The notes beneath the pieces are model-generated. The model saw nothing but the letters and a program-made list of their open reading frames with translations. It made no database searches and was not told the origin of the DNA. From NCBI GenBank assembly GCA_964532595.1, contig CAZHIQ010000003.1, positions 1 to 64,000 on the forward strand: a stretch of DNA of 64,000 nt. Reading direction: 5' to 3'. Position 1 is the stretch's first letter, and each line of letters starts with the position of its first letter. This document shows positions 54,249 through 62,290 of this stretch, in pieces. This DNA is from Chryseosolibacter sp964532595. GTDB taxonomy: Bacteria; Bacteroidota; Bacteroidia; Cytophagales; Cyclobacteriaceae. The translations under genes and the position numbers were made by a program.

Positions 54249-56816
54249 CTAGGCCGAGTTACGCGCCGCGTTGATTATACCAAACATACACCGCAATACC
54301 AGTTTGCGATAGAGATCCGTATACGATTTCTCATCCGGATTCGATTCGCGTAGCTGTTGCAGTGCAAATTGTTGGATAGTAATAAGCGGAAGTACAATGC
54401 GCTCGCGGAGTTTTACCGAGTCGCGGTTCACCGGGTTATTCTCCATCATGTGAGAAAGACCTGATACTTCCAGTACCATCTGTACCGACAGTTTGTACTC
54501 GTCATGCATCTTCTCCCAGAAGGCGCCGAATTCTTTGTCTTTCGCGAGGTATGCGGTGGCCGGGAAGAAGCTCTTCGTCATGGACATCATGCTGTTGGCG
54601 AGCAGTGTCCTGAAGAATAGTGAGTCCTTATAGAGTTTTTGCAGCTCCGGCATTTTGCCGTCCTTCTTCAGTTCCTTGATAGCGCTGCCTACGCCGTAGA
54701 AGCCCGGAATATTTTGTTTCATTTGCGCCCATGATCCTACGAAAGGAATAGCGCGCAGATCTTCAAACTTGAGTTTCTCACCCTGGTTTCGTTTTACAGG
54801 GCGTGATCCGATATTGATCTCACCGAAGAAACGCAGGGGTGTGATTTTCTCGAGGTAGGGTACGAATTTAGGATCGTTCTTGAGATCAAGGTAGGCGCGG
54901 TGTCCCGCCTTGGCGAGCGACTCCAAGAGGTTCTTCTCCCGTTCGCTCAGTGGTGGCCGGCGACTGCGGAAGACGTCGTTTTCAATTCCGGCGGAAAGTA
55001 ATTGCTCGAGGTTGAACAGACAGGATACGGGTTTGCCAAAGTTTGAGCTGATTGTTTGGCCCTGTACAGTCACCTGAACTTCTTTGTCTTCAATCGTGTC
55101 GCCCAGCGACGCGTAAAAATCGTGCGTATTGCCACCACCCCGCGCCGGCGGTCCTCCGCGTCCATCAAAGAAGACTGCGGTGATACCGTACTCTCGCGAG
55201 AGCAGGGTTAGGTTTTCTTTCGCCCGGAATATCGACCAGTTGGCGCGGAGGTAGCCTCCGTCTTTGGTTCCGTCGGAAAAGCCAAGCATAATCGTCTGTT
55301 TGTTTCCGCGGCGCTCGAGGTGTTCACGGTAGGCGGCTACGTTATAGAGCTCATTCATCACCTGCGGTGCATTGATGAGGTCGTCGATTGTTTCGAAGAG
55401 CGGAACAATGTCGAGAGGCACTGTGTCGCCTTTGCCCAGCGTAGCTTTTGCGAGCTGGAATACACGAATGACATCCAGTGCCGACTGGCAATTGCTGATG
55501 ATGTATCGGTGACAGCCTTCTTCGCCATTGCGCTCCTGTATCGTTCCGATAGCTGCGATACTCTGGATGAGTTCGGTGAGTAGCGGACTGTCGAATTTTA
55601 TCTGTCCCGGTTTGAGCTTCAGCTTGAGCAGAGCGTCGATCTTTTCTTCGTTTGAAAGGCTGTCGAACGATTTGAGTTTCTTGTTCTTTGTCTTCAGTTT
55701 CCGAAGAATGGCATCCCAGGCCTCTGCTATCTTGCGGCTGTCCTGACGGATGTCCATACTGGCGAAATGGAATCCGAAGATGCGAACCTTCAGGATCAAT
55801 TCGTCGATGAGTTCAACAAACAGACCGAGGTGATTCTCCACGATAATTCTTCTCGCATCGAGGAGGTCGTGCAGCATTTCTTCAGGATAGGTATATCCTC
55901 CCTCACCGGTACCATAGGCCGGGGGATAGATTTTGCGTTCAACTTCCGCAATGATTTCCTCAACGCCCTGAAAAGTGAGACGACGTTTGAGGAACCGTAT
56001 GTCGCGGTGGTAGCAACGCATGATCGACTGCTGTAGTCGCTGCGCCACCTGAAGGGTGGTTTCATGGGTTACAAACGGGTTTCCGTCGCGGTCGCCGCCC
56101 GGCCAGAACCCCACTTTGATGAGATCGAAGTTCGTCCACTGTTCGAATGAAAGGTTTAACCCTTTCATCAGCTTCAAGATGATTTTCGGAATTACTTCAT
56201 AGAAGACGTTCTCGAGGAACCACGACAAGCTGATCGCCTCGTCGTACGGGGTCGGTTTTTCGCGTTTAAAGAAAGGAGTTTTTCCAAGCTGACGGAGCAA
56301 GAGGTTGATGTGCTCAAGATTACCCTGGCGGATCGCTTCCTCCAGGTCATTGATAATGACGAGGACACTCCCGGGGTAAAATTGGGTAGGGTGGGCAGTC
56401 AGGACAATTCGGACGCTAAAGTCTTCGAGTTTTCGCTTGAGTTCTTCGACAGCACCTTGAGCTTCGGCGCGAAGCAAGAGCTCGTTGATAGTACCCCTGC
56501 CGTTGACGTCGTTAATTTCCGAAAAAGCGGCATCTTCAATGGAATCGAAGAGGACGACCTGTCGCTCGGTATATTGAATAAAATTGAATAGCAGTTCAAA
56601 GCCTTCTTCCCGGGAAGCCGACGGGACATAGTCTTTAAAGAACTTCCGGATAATGGTCTTGGGATCTTTGCCCTTCTCATACCCCGTTTCACAAGCCTGT
56701 TGAAGAAGGGGTAAGAGCGTGCCTGTCCTGTAGATCCCTGAATAGGGGAGGTTAAGAAACAGGCTGTTGTAAATGTGATAACGTGTCGAAACCGACTGAT
56801 TGTAGTTTGTGACCAT
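54249..56816 (-). CDS. ppc: Phosphoenolpyruvate carboxylase
   Basis: An 855-residue PEP carboxylase with the catalytic histidine in VLTAHPTQ, the GDRDGNPFVTHET segment, GFHFASMDIRQDS, MLGFSDGTKDGGYL and the flexible-loop region GRGGPPARGGG. It adds bicarbonate to PEP to make oxaloacetate (anaplerosis). The start ATG at 56816 fits because a TAAATTTG promoter element lies about 20 bases upstream; earlier in-frame GTG and ATG codons lie in or before that element. It is a single gene. Confidence 0.95.
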   Translation of the reverse strand: MVTNYNQSVSTRYHIYNSLFLNLPYSGIYRTGTLLPLLQQACETGYEKGKDPKTIIRKFFKDYVPSASREEGFELLFNFIQYTERQVVLFDSIEDAAFSEINDVNGRGTINELLLRAEAQGAVEELKRKLEDFSVRIVLTAHPTQFYPGSVLVIINDLEEAIRQGNLEHINLLLRQLGKTPFFKREKPTPYDEAISLSWFLENVFYEVIPKIILKLMKGLNLSFEQWTNFDLIKVGFWPGGDRDGNPFVTHETTLQVAQRLQQSIMRCYHRDIRFLKRRLTFQGVEEIIAEVERKIYPPAYGTGEGGYTYPEEMLHDLLDARRIIVENHLGLFVELIDELILKVRIFGFHFASMDIRQDSRKIAEAWDAILRKLKTKNKKLKSFDSLSNEEKIDALLKLKLKPGQIKFDSPLLTELIQSIAAIGTIQERNGEEGCHRYIISNCQSALDVIRVFQLAKATLGKGDTVPLDIVPLFETIDDLINAPQVMNELYNVAAYREHLERRGNKQTIMLGFSDGTKDGGYLRANWSIFRAKENLTLLSREYGITAVFFDGRGGPPARGGGNTHDFYASLGDTIEDKEVQVTVQGQTISSNFGKPVSCLFNLEQLLSAGIENDVFRSRRPPLSEREKNLLESLAKAGHRAYLDLKNDPKFVPYLEKITPLRFFGEINIGSRPVKRNQGEKLKFEDLRAIPFVGSWAQMKQNIPGFYGVGSAIKELKKDGKMPELQKLYKDSLFFRTLLANSMMSMTKSFFPATAYLAKDKEFGAFWEKMHDEYKLSVQMVLEVSGLSHMMENNPVNRDSVKLRERIVLPLITIQQFALQQLRESNPDEKSYTDLYRKLVLRCMFGIINAARNSA

Positions 56817-56836
56817 GTATCTTTTTTGAAACCCTG

Positions 56837-56844
56837 CAAATTTA
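56837..56844 (-). promoter_or_regulatory. Promoter -7 element TAAATTTG of ppc
   Basis: Exact TAnnTTTG on the minus strand, predicted start near 56831 and a leader of about 15 bases before the ATG at 56816. No clear -33 partner. Confidence 0.55.
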
Positions 56845-56972
56845 TCAATTAACCGCATTACACTGGCCACATAACGCCCCTAATTGCTAAGCAAATGGCC
56901 GGGGCGTGGCTGGTTTTTCTTGACCCTTCCTTTTGGCAGGTGTATCTTACCCGCTAAACCAACCTATCGTCT

Positions 56973-58232
56973 ATGTCCTGCAGAAGACCCCTCTACCTGC
57001 TTTGTGGCTGGATCCTCGTTGGATTTCTGACCACGGATACCCTTGCTCAGGAAAATTTTGTTGCCGGGACCATTTTTCGAGGCTCAAGCCAGGAATCGGG
57101 CCTGATCGACTACAGAAGCTGGAGAAAAAATCCCGATAAAATAGTCTTTAAACCGAGTGCCTCCGCCGAGGCGGTGATTCTGACTCCACTTGACATTACG
57201 GCGTTTCTTGTTGAGGGTGATCGCTATGTTTCCGCCCTTACAGAGACGGATGTTTCCGTTTTGCAGGGGGGAATCGCTGTTGGTCCACCTCAGTATGCGG
57301 CTGACACAATATTCCTCCTAGCCCTGATTCAGGGAGAAAAGTCGCTATTCCAATACCTTGGCGATTCGGATTTTCCGCGCTACTACATTGAGAGTGAGCC
57401 CTCGGTGTATTCCATTCTGGCTTATCACAAGTATGAGGAATTGATAAGAGGATATCGAAAAGTTTTTGAGATTAACCGGTTTCGTCCGCAGTTAGCGTCA
57501 TATCTCCAGGATTGCCCGGAACTCGTTCTTGGTCGCCGCAGTGTTCGTTATTCAGAGAAAGACCTCCGGCGTGTCTTCAAGCGTTATTATGCCTGTAAGG
57601 GCATTGAGCCAGAATATGAGGCCGAGGCGCTGCGGTTGGGATGGGCTTTTGGCGTCGTTTCAGGTGTTCAGATAGCAAGTATTCGGGGTGCCGGTCTACC
57701 TCTTTTGGAGTCGACGGAATGGACTCCGTCAGTCGACTTTGCCGGGGGACTCTTCGTGGAAACATTTTTGCCACGTAACCGACAGAAGTGGGCGCTTTAC
57801 AATGAGTTCTCGCTGTCGTCCTATACCTTCGCCGGGGAATGGGTCGAATCCGAGGAACCCTATCAGACCAAGATCCATACCTCGTCAATCTCTATTTCGT
57901 ACGCGAGGCTCAATACGATGGTGCGCTTCCGCTATCCGCTTCCGCGCATGCGGATATTTGTCAATGGAGGGGTAACCAATGGGTTAATATTGCGTCAGAC
58001 GAGTTATCAGCGTGTGCGCACGACCACGACGACGACACACACGGAAAGAGAGCGCCCTTTTTTGCTGGAAGCGATGCGTAGTCATGAACAAAGCTTGGTC
58101 ATCGGAGGCGGGGTGCTCCTAAAAGGGATTTCAATGGAGGCAAGACTGGAGCGTTCGAATGGGTTTTCTCCCTACACTCACATAGGGACGAAGATCAGCC
58201 GCTATTCCTTTCTTGTCGGATATCGGTTCTAA
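56973..58232 (+). CDS. Outer-membrane beta-barrel protein of unknown function
   Basis: A 419-residue protein with a signal peptide (ends TLAQE), an N-terminal beta/alpha domain (about 26-200) and a C-terminal small beta-barrel (about 215-419) with alternating hydrophobic strands and an aromatic end (RYSFLVGYRF). Proteins with this N-terminal region are sometimes misnamed tRNA modification GTPase; no GTP-binding motif is present. Preceded by TTG and TATCTTAC promoter-like elements at 56920 and 56943. Function unknown. Confidence 0.72.
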   Translation: MSCRRPLYLLCGWILVGFLTTDTLAQENFVAGTIFRGSSQESGLIDYRSWRKNPDKIVFKPSASAEAVILTPLDITAFLVEGDRYVSALTETDVSVLQGGIAVGPPQYAADTIFLLALIQGEKSLFQYLGDSDFPRYYIESEPSVYSILAYHKYEELIRGYRKVFEINRFRPQLASYLQDCPELVLGRRSVRYSEKDLRRVFKRYYACKGIEPEYEAEALRLGWAFGVVSGVQIASIRGAGLPLLESTEWTPSVDFAGGLFVETFLPRNRQKWALYNEFSLSSYTFAGEWVESEEPYQTKIHTSSISISYARLNTMVRFRYPLPRMRIFVNGGVTNGLILRQTSYQRVRTTTTTTHTERERPFLLEAMRSHEQSLVIGGGVLLKGISMEARLERSNGFSPYTHIGTKISRYSFLVGYRF

Positions 58233-58235
58233 CGA

Positions 58236-58904
58236 TTACATGAAGATTTCCCGTAGTACCTGCACCGATTTTATTTCGCCAAGGTGCTCAACGTGCCGGT
58301 GATAGAAGTGTAGTAAAACATCCAGGATCGCGCGTCGTTGGAGGTTGGTAATGCGCAAGGGTGAGGTGTATCCGACTGTTAGGACTCTCGCGAGTGCGGC
58401 TTGTGTTTCGGAATCGGCTACTTGCTCCGTCAACACTTCCTCTATTCTGTCGGCTCCGAATCCAAGGATTCGCGCAAGCTTCATCATGAATATGAGATGG
58501 AAATTTTCGTATCCCTGTTCCATTTGATCAAGCGTAATCAGCGAGTCGGCAATAAATTCGTACATCTCCTGCGTCTGACTTTCTTCGCGGACCGTCTTGT
58601 TCATCAGTTCAGTGAGAAAGATCGCGAGCGTTGATTTTCGAATGTCAGTAGCCAGCGTGCGATAGGGATAGTTTATCGAGGCTTCACGGATACGTTCAAT
58701 GTTGGCTGAGTCCCGGTGGTAAACAACCAGGTTGAGCAGGGTGAGGGGTTGGTAGAGCGCGATGCGGTTCTTGGCATTCTTGCTTCTGATTCCATTGACC
58801 ATGTAGCTCTGAAGGCCGAACAACTCTGTGAAAATGGTTACAATAATCGAGGTTTCCCCGTAGCGGGTAAATCTGAATACGACCCCTCTTGTTTTGTGAA
58901 TCAT
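58236..58904 (-). CDS. recO: DNA repair protein RecO
   Basis: A 222-residue RecO: N-terminal OB-fold (HKTRGVVFRFTRYGETSIIVTIF) and helical domain. It contains no cysteine, so the zinc-binding site of some RecO proteins is absent, as in many Bacteroidota. Works with RecR and RecF to load RecA. It ends 3 bases from the convergent beta-barrel gene. Confidence 0.92.
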   Translation of the reverse strand: MIHKTRGVVFRFTRYGETSIIVTIFTELFGLQSYMVNGIRSKNAKNRIALYQPLTLLNLVVYHRDSANIERIREASINYPYRTLATDIRKSTLAIFLTELMNKTVREESQTQEMYEFIADSLITLDQMEQGYENFHLIFMMKLARILGFGADRIEEVLTEQVADSETQAALARVLTVGYTSPLRITNLQRRAILDVLLHFYHRHVEHLGEIKSVQVLREIFM

Positions 58905-58924
58905 GGCTACAACCGGTCCTGGTG

Positions 58925-59539
58925 TTAATCTCTGCGATTGTTTTTCACCTTCTGTTTCATTCCTTCAACGAATGACGCGCGGCTACGGGCTTCGTATTCG
59001 TTTTTCTCGCCAAGTAACACACGCTCATCGTTGTCGGCCAGACGAAACGAGAACGATGCCAGTTGACCGGTTTGGGCGCAGATGGCGTGTATTTTGGTGA
59101 CAAACTCGGCGACGGCTAGCAGATTCGGCATCGGTCCGAACGGTTTGCCTTCATAGTCCATGTCCAGGCCGGCGACGATGACTCGTTTGCCATTATTAGC
59201 AAGCGTATTGCAGACGTCGACGATTGCGTCGTCAAAAAATTGCGCCTCATCAATGCCCACTACGGCGGAATCTCCCGCGAGGAGGAGGATATCCTGGGCG
59301 AAGTTTACCGGTGTTGAGCGGATAGCGGTCTCGTTGTGTGAGACGATGTTCTCCCGGGAATATCGCTTGTCGACAGCGGGTTTGAAGATCTCGACTTTTT
59401 GTTTGGCGATGAGGGCACGGTTTAGTCGCCGGATGAGCTCTTCTGTCTTTCCCGAGAACATGCATCCGCAGATTACTTCTATCCAGCCCGCCGGATGCGT
59501 CTGGTCAGGTATTTGGCCGAGGTGAGGTTCGATAAACAT
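58925..59539 (-). CDS. tdk: Thymidine kinase
   Basis: A 204-residue type II thymidine kinase: P-loop CGCMFSGKTEEL, DEAQFFDD, and a lid region with the GLDMDYEGKPFGPM signature. The usual second zinc CxxC pair is largely missing (only CAQTG remains), as the C-terminal zinc ribbon appears reduced. It phosphorylates thymidine in the salvage pathway. Start set at ATG 59539; a TTG at 59572 is rejected because a TAAATTTG element lies upstream of the ATG. Confidence 0.9.
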   Translation of the reverse strand: MFIEPHLGQIPDQTHPAGWIEVICGCMFSGKTEELIRRLNRALIAKQKVEIFKPAVDKRYSRENIVSHNETAIRSTPVNFAQDILLLAGDSAVVGIDEAQFFDDAIVDVCNTLANNGKRVIVAGLDMDYEGKPFGPMPNLLAVAEFVTKIHAICAQTGQLASFSFRLADNDERVLLGEKNEYEARSRASFVEGMKQKVKNNRRD

Positions 59540-59569
59540 AACGCAAATTACCGTTGCAACACTTACATT

Positions 59570-59577
59570 CAAATTTA
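59570..59577 (-). promoter_or_regulatory. Promoter -7 element TAAATTTG before tdk
   Basis: Exact TAnnTTTG on the minus strand, inside the last codons of the ferredoxin gene; a start near 59564 would give a leader of about 25 bases. Co-transcription from the upstream gene is also possible. Confidence 0.45.
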
Positions 59578-59913
59578 GTGGCTCGCAGGATCATCGGAAT
59601 AGCGAATGTGGGGGAGTTTGCCGTCGGCGGGCACGGCTACGCGGATATCCCCGGTTACATTTACCTGACAGGAAAGGCGTGTTCCTTCCGGTAAAGCGCC
59701 CAGCGATCGATATCGTTCTTCGGCGGCGGTTAACGGGGTCAGATTAGCGGCGCCGCTTAAGATGATCACCTTGCAGGTCGTACAACGCCCGCGAGCACCG
59801 CACGCGTGAAGCCAGTCAATCCCGTTGTCGTGGAAATGCCGCAACAGCGGTTTCGACAGCTCAGTTGTCTCTATTGCTTTTTCATCCAGATTTTCAATGA
59901 CAATACGGGGCAT
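59575..59913 (-). CDS. Plant-type 2Fe-2S ferredoxin
   Basis: A 112-residue [2Fe-2S] ferredoxin. The cluster ligands are visible as C-x4-C-x2-C (ACGARGRCTTC) plus a later cysteine in LSCQV. An electron carrier; the partner is unknown. Start set at ATG 59913 (MPRIVIENL). It is divergent from the unknown gene at 59987 and upstream of tdk. Confidence 0.9.
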   Translation of the reverse strand: MPRIVIENLDEKAIETTELSKPLLRHFHDNGIDWLHACGARGRCTTCKVIILSGAANLTPLTAAEERYRSLGALPEGTRLSCQVNVTGDIRVAVPADGKLPHIRYSDDPASH

Positions 59914-59986
59914 GTGTCTTATTTTGATGTGTACATTAGGCAATAACGGTTAACTTTAGAGCAACAATAAGGATAGTGCGCAAAAT

Positions 59987-61006
59987 ATGGACGAAAAGAT
60001 AAGTCTGGAGGCTATCGCCGCGTATGGCGATGCATATGCGGATCGCGTATCTCAGCAATTTTTCTCCTCCGGAAAGAAAATCAGTGGGGCGGAAATCCTG
60101 TCCTTAACCAGTATCCCGCAGATCAATCTGTTTATAGTTCGAGAGCTGCTGCATACGTGGAAAGGTGAAATGCGCAAACTGAAAAGCCCCTACTTTGACT
60201 ACGACGACAAGGAGGTCAAAGAGGCGCTTGAGCATTTCATGACGGTGCTGTCAAACCATATCTCCGTCGATCAGGAACACTTTTCGCCATTGCTCAAGAA
60301 GTCAGTACGCCAGACACTCTTGCTTATTTTCAATCCTTATGATTTCTTCTCCACGTTGGTTACAGAACGTGACAACAAGGTGAACGTAGGGCAGTTTCGG
60401 GAAGAAATCAAGTACCTGCGTATTAACAAGGCGCCTCTTGCACGACTGGTGGAGACACTTGAAGAGCGAGGTGTCGAGGAGATGTCGGGTAACGAAGCCT
60501 TTGCTGTGCTCGACCAGATTCTCGAAGAAGTGAATTTCACTCCTGAAGACGTAGACGAGCATATTCGTAATTTCTCCGAGGTGCTCCCTCTTGATCCATC
60601 CACCTTTTTTGTTGCCCGTGATACGCCGCGCGCGGAGGTGCGTCCGGAGCCGGAAGCTCCTCGGGAATCCCCGCGTATTCCCCTTCTCGATGAGGAGGAG
60701 GAAATCCCGTCGCGGCCAACGTTAAACGACAAAATGCAAACGCCGCAGCGCCCGGTCTACAATAACTTTCAAAAGATTGCCCGCATCAAAGACCATCTGA
60801 CAATCAATCAGAAGTTCATGTTCACGAAGGTGCTGTTTTACGGCGACTTTGAATCGTTCAGCCGAACGGTCGATGAGCTGGATCAGCTGCCCGACATGGA
60901 GAGCGCCATGCAGTATCTCGAAGAGCAGTCTTCCAGCTGGGACCGCGAGAGCCGGGAATTCCATGAATTCATGGAAATGGTGGAGAAACGATTCAGCGCC
61001 GACTGA
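59987..61006 (+). CDS. Hypothetical protein, two helical domains joined by a proline-rich linker
   Basis: A 339-residue soluble protein not matched to a family I recognise. Residues about 1-190 and 260-339 are strongly alpha-helical and amphipathic; between them about 205-258 is a Pro/Glu-rich flexible linker (with EPEAPRESPRIP and an EEEE run). No signal peptide, membrane segment or cysteine cluster. The layout recalls adaptor proteins with two binding domains. It lies next to rodA-mrdA (9-base gap, tail to tail) and ferredoxin, which gives no clear function. TAACTTTA at 59951-59958 may be its promoter. Confidence 0.6.
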   Translation: MDEKISLEAIAAYGDAYADRVSQQFFSSGKKISGAEILSLTSIPQINLFIVRELLHTWKGEMRKLKSPYFDYDDKEVKEALEHFMTVLSNHISVDQEHFSPLLKKSVRQTLLLIFNPYDFFSTLVTERDNKVNVGQFREEIKYLRINKAPLARLVETLEERGVEEMSGNEAFAVLDQILEEVNFTPEDVDEHIRNFSEVLPLDPSTFFVARDTPRAEVRPEPEAPRESPRIPLLDEEEEIPSRPTLNDKMQTPQRPVYNNFQKIARIKDHLTINQKFMFTKVLFYGDFESFSRTVDELDQLPDMESAMQYLEEQSSSWDRESREFHEFMEMVEKRFSAD

Positions 61007-61015
61007 GACTCCGGA

Positions 61016-62290
61016 TCAGATCCGTTGGAGTACCTGCCCTCGGTGAGCATCCAATTTCAGGAAGATGAACAGTAGGATGGTGAATCCCCATAGGGATGAC
61101 CCGCCATAGCTGAAGAAGGGGAGAGGTATCCCGATAACCGGGACCAGTCCGATTGTCATCCCGATGTTTACAGCAAAGTGAAAAAAGAGGATGCACGCCA
61201 CGGAGTATCCATACGTCCGGGCAAACCTGTTCTTCTGACGTTCCGCCAGATAAATGATTCGGAGAAGGAACGCCATAAAGAGACCAATTGTAAAAAGGCT
61301 ACCGAGCCATCCGTGTTCTTCACCGATGGTACAGAAAATGAAGTCGGTGCTTTGCTCCGGAACAAAGTCAAATTTCGTCTGTGTTCCCTCCAGAAAGCCT
61401 TTCCCCATAAAGCCACCACTTCCGATGGCAATTTTCGATTGAGTCACGTTCCACCCGTATCCCAGCGGGTCGGCGTCGGGATTGATAAGCGCCTTTATAC
61501 GGTTTTGCTGGTGCGGTTTAAGTACATCGGTAACGATATAGTCAACGCTTTCAATAACTCCGACGATTGCAAGCGCGCCTACGGTAAGCATGGCAATGCG
61601 GCTGAATTTCTTCCGGCCCGCCAGGATAGATATCAACAGTATTGCGCCGATCCCCAGGTGTAGGTAATACTGGTTTTCAACCAAAAGGGTAAGGATAAAA
61701 ATGATCGCAAAGGCGATGCCGATCAGGATCAGGATTGGCGACATTCCTTCGCGGAAGAATACCAGTACAAAGGCCGTAAAAACCAGGGCAGTACCCGTGT
61801 CCTTCTGGAGAAGGATCAAAAGCATTGGAATCCCGATGAGGGCGAACAGTGTAAGCTGATTTCGCAGGTTGTCCATACGGAATCCGATAGAGCCGATCGT
61901 CTTGGCCACGACGAGCGCCGTCGCAAACTTGGCGAACTCCGATGGCTGCACCCCGAACGACCCAACGCCAAGCCAAGCCTTGTTACCCCCAACCTCTTTT
62001 CCTATCAGGGGAACGAGGAGAAGCAGGATAAGCATCAGGCCGTAAATGATGTAGGCGAAGGTTTCAAAGAATTGCCGGTCAATAATCAGAATAGCCAGGA
62101 TTATTACGAGCGATCCTCCGATAAATACCAGCTGACGTCCTGAGTTAATGCCCAGGTTGAAGATGGAAACGACGGCGTTTTCATCGTATGTGACTGCATA
62201 GATATTCAGCCAGCCCAAAAGGACGATGCTGCCGTACAGAAGCACGGTGACCCAGTCAATTTTGTTCGTTATATTCGGTTCTCTTTTCAA
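61016..62290 (-). CDS. rodA: Rod shape-determining glycosyltransferase RodA
   Basis: A 424-residue SEDS protein with about ten membrane helices, the GxxxQPSEFAK-like GSFGVQPSEFAKFAT segment holding the conserved acidic residue, and a C-terminal FFSYGGSS motif. RodA polymerises lipid II into glycan strands for cell elongation, working with PBP2 encoded just upstream. The start is TTG at 62290: it overlaps the mrdA stop as TTGA, with AGGAG about 10 bases upstream (62301-62305), and no ATG is available nearby. Confidence 0.95.
   Translation of the reverse strand: MKREPNITNKIDWVTVLLYGSIVLLGWLNIYAVTYDENAVVSIFNLGINSGRQLVFIGGSLVIILAILIIDRQFFETFAYIIYGLMLILLLLVPLIGKEVGGNKAWLGVGSFGVQPSEFAKFATALVVAKTIGSIGFRMDNLRNQLTLFALIGIPMLLILLQKDTGTALVFTAFVLVFFREGMSPILILIGIAFAIIFILTLLVENQYYLHLGIGAILLISILAGRKKFSRIAMLTVGALAIVGVIESVDYIVTDVLKPHQQNRIKALINPDADPLGYGWNVTQSKIAIGSGGFMGKGFLEGTQTKFDFVPEQSTDFIFCTIGEEHGWLGSLFTIGLFMAFLLRIIYLAERQKNRFARTYGYSVACILFFHFAVNIGMTIGLVPVIGIPLPFFSYGGSSLWGFTILLFIFLKLDAHRGQVLQRI

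Noticed and set aside
56973..58232. tRNA modification GTPase, a name sometimes given to similar proteins
   Set aside because: There is a signal peptide, a beta-barrel-like C-terminus and no P-loop or other GTPase motif.
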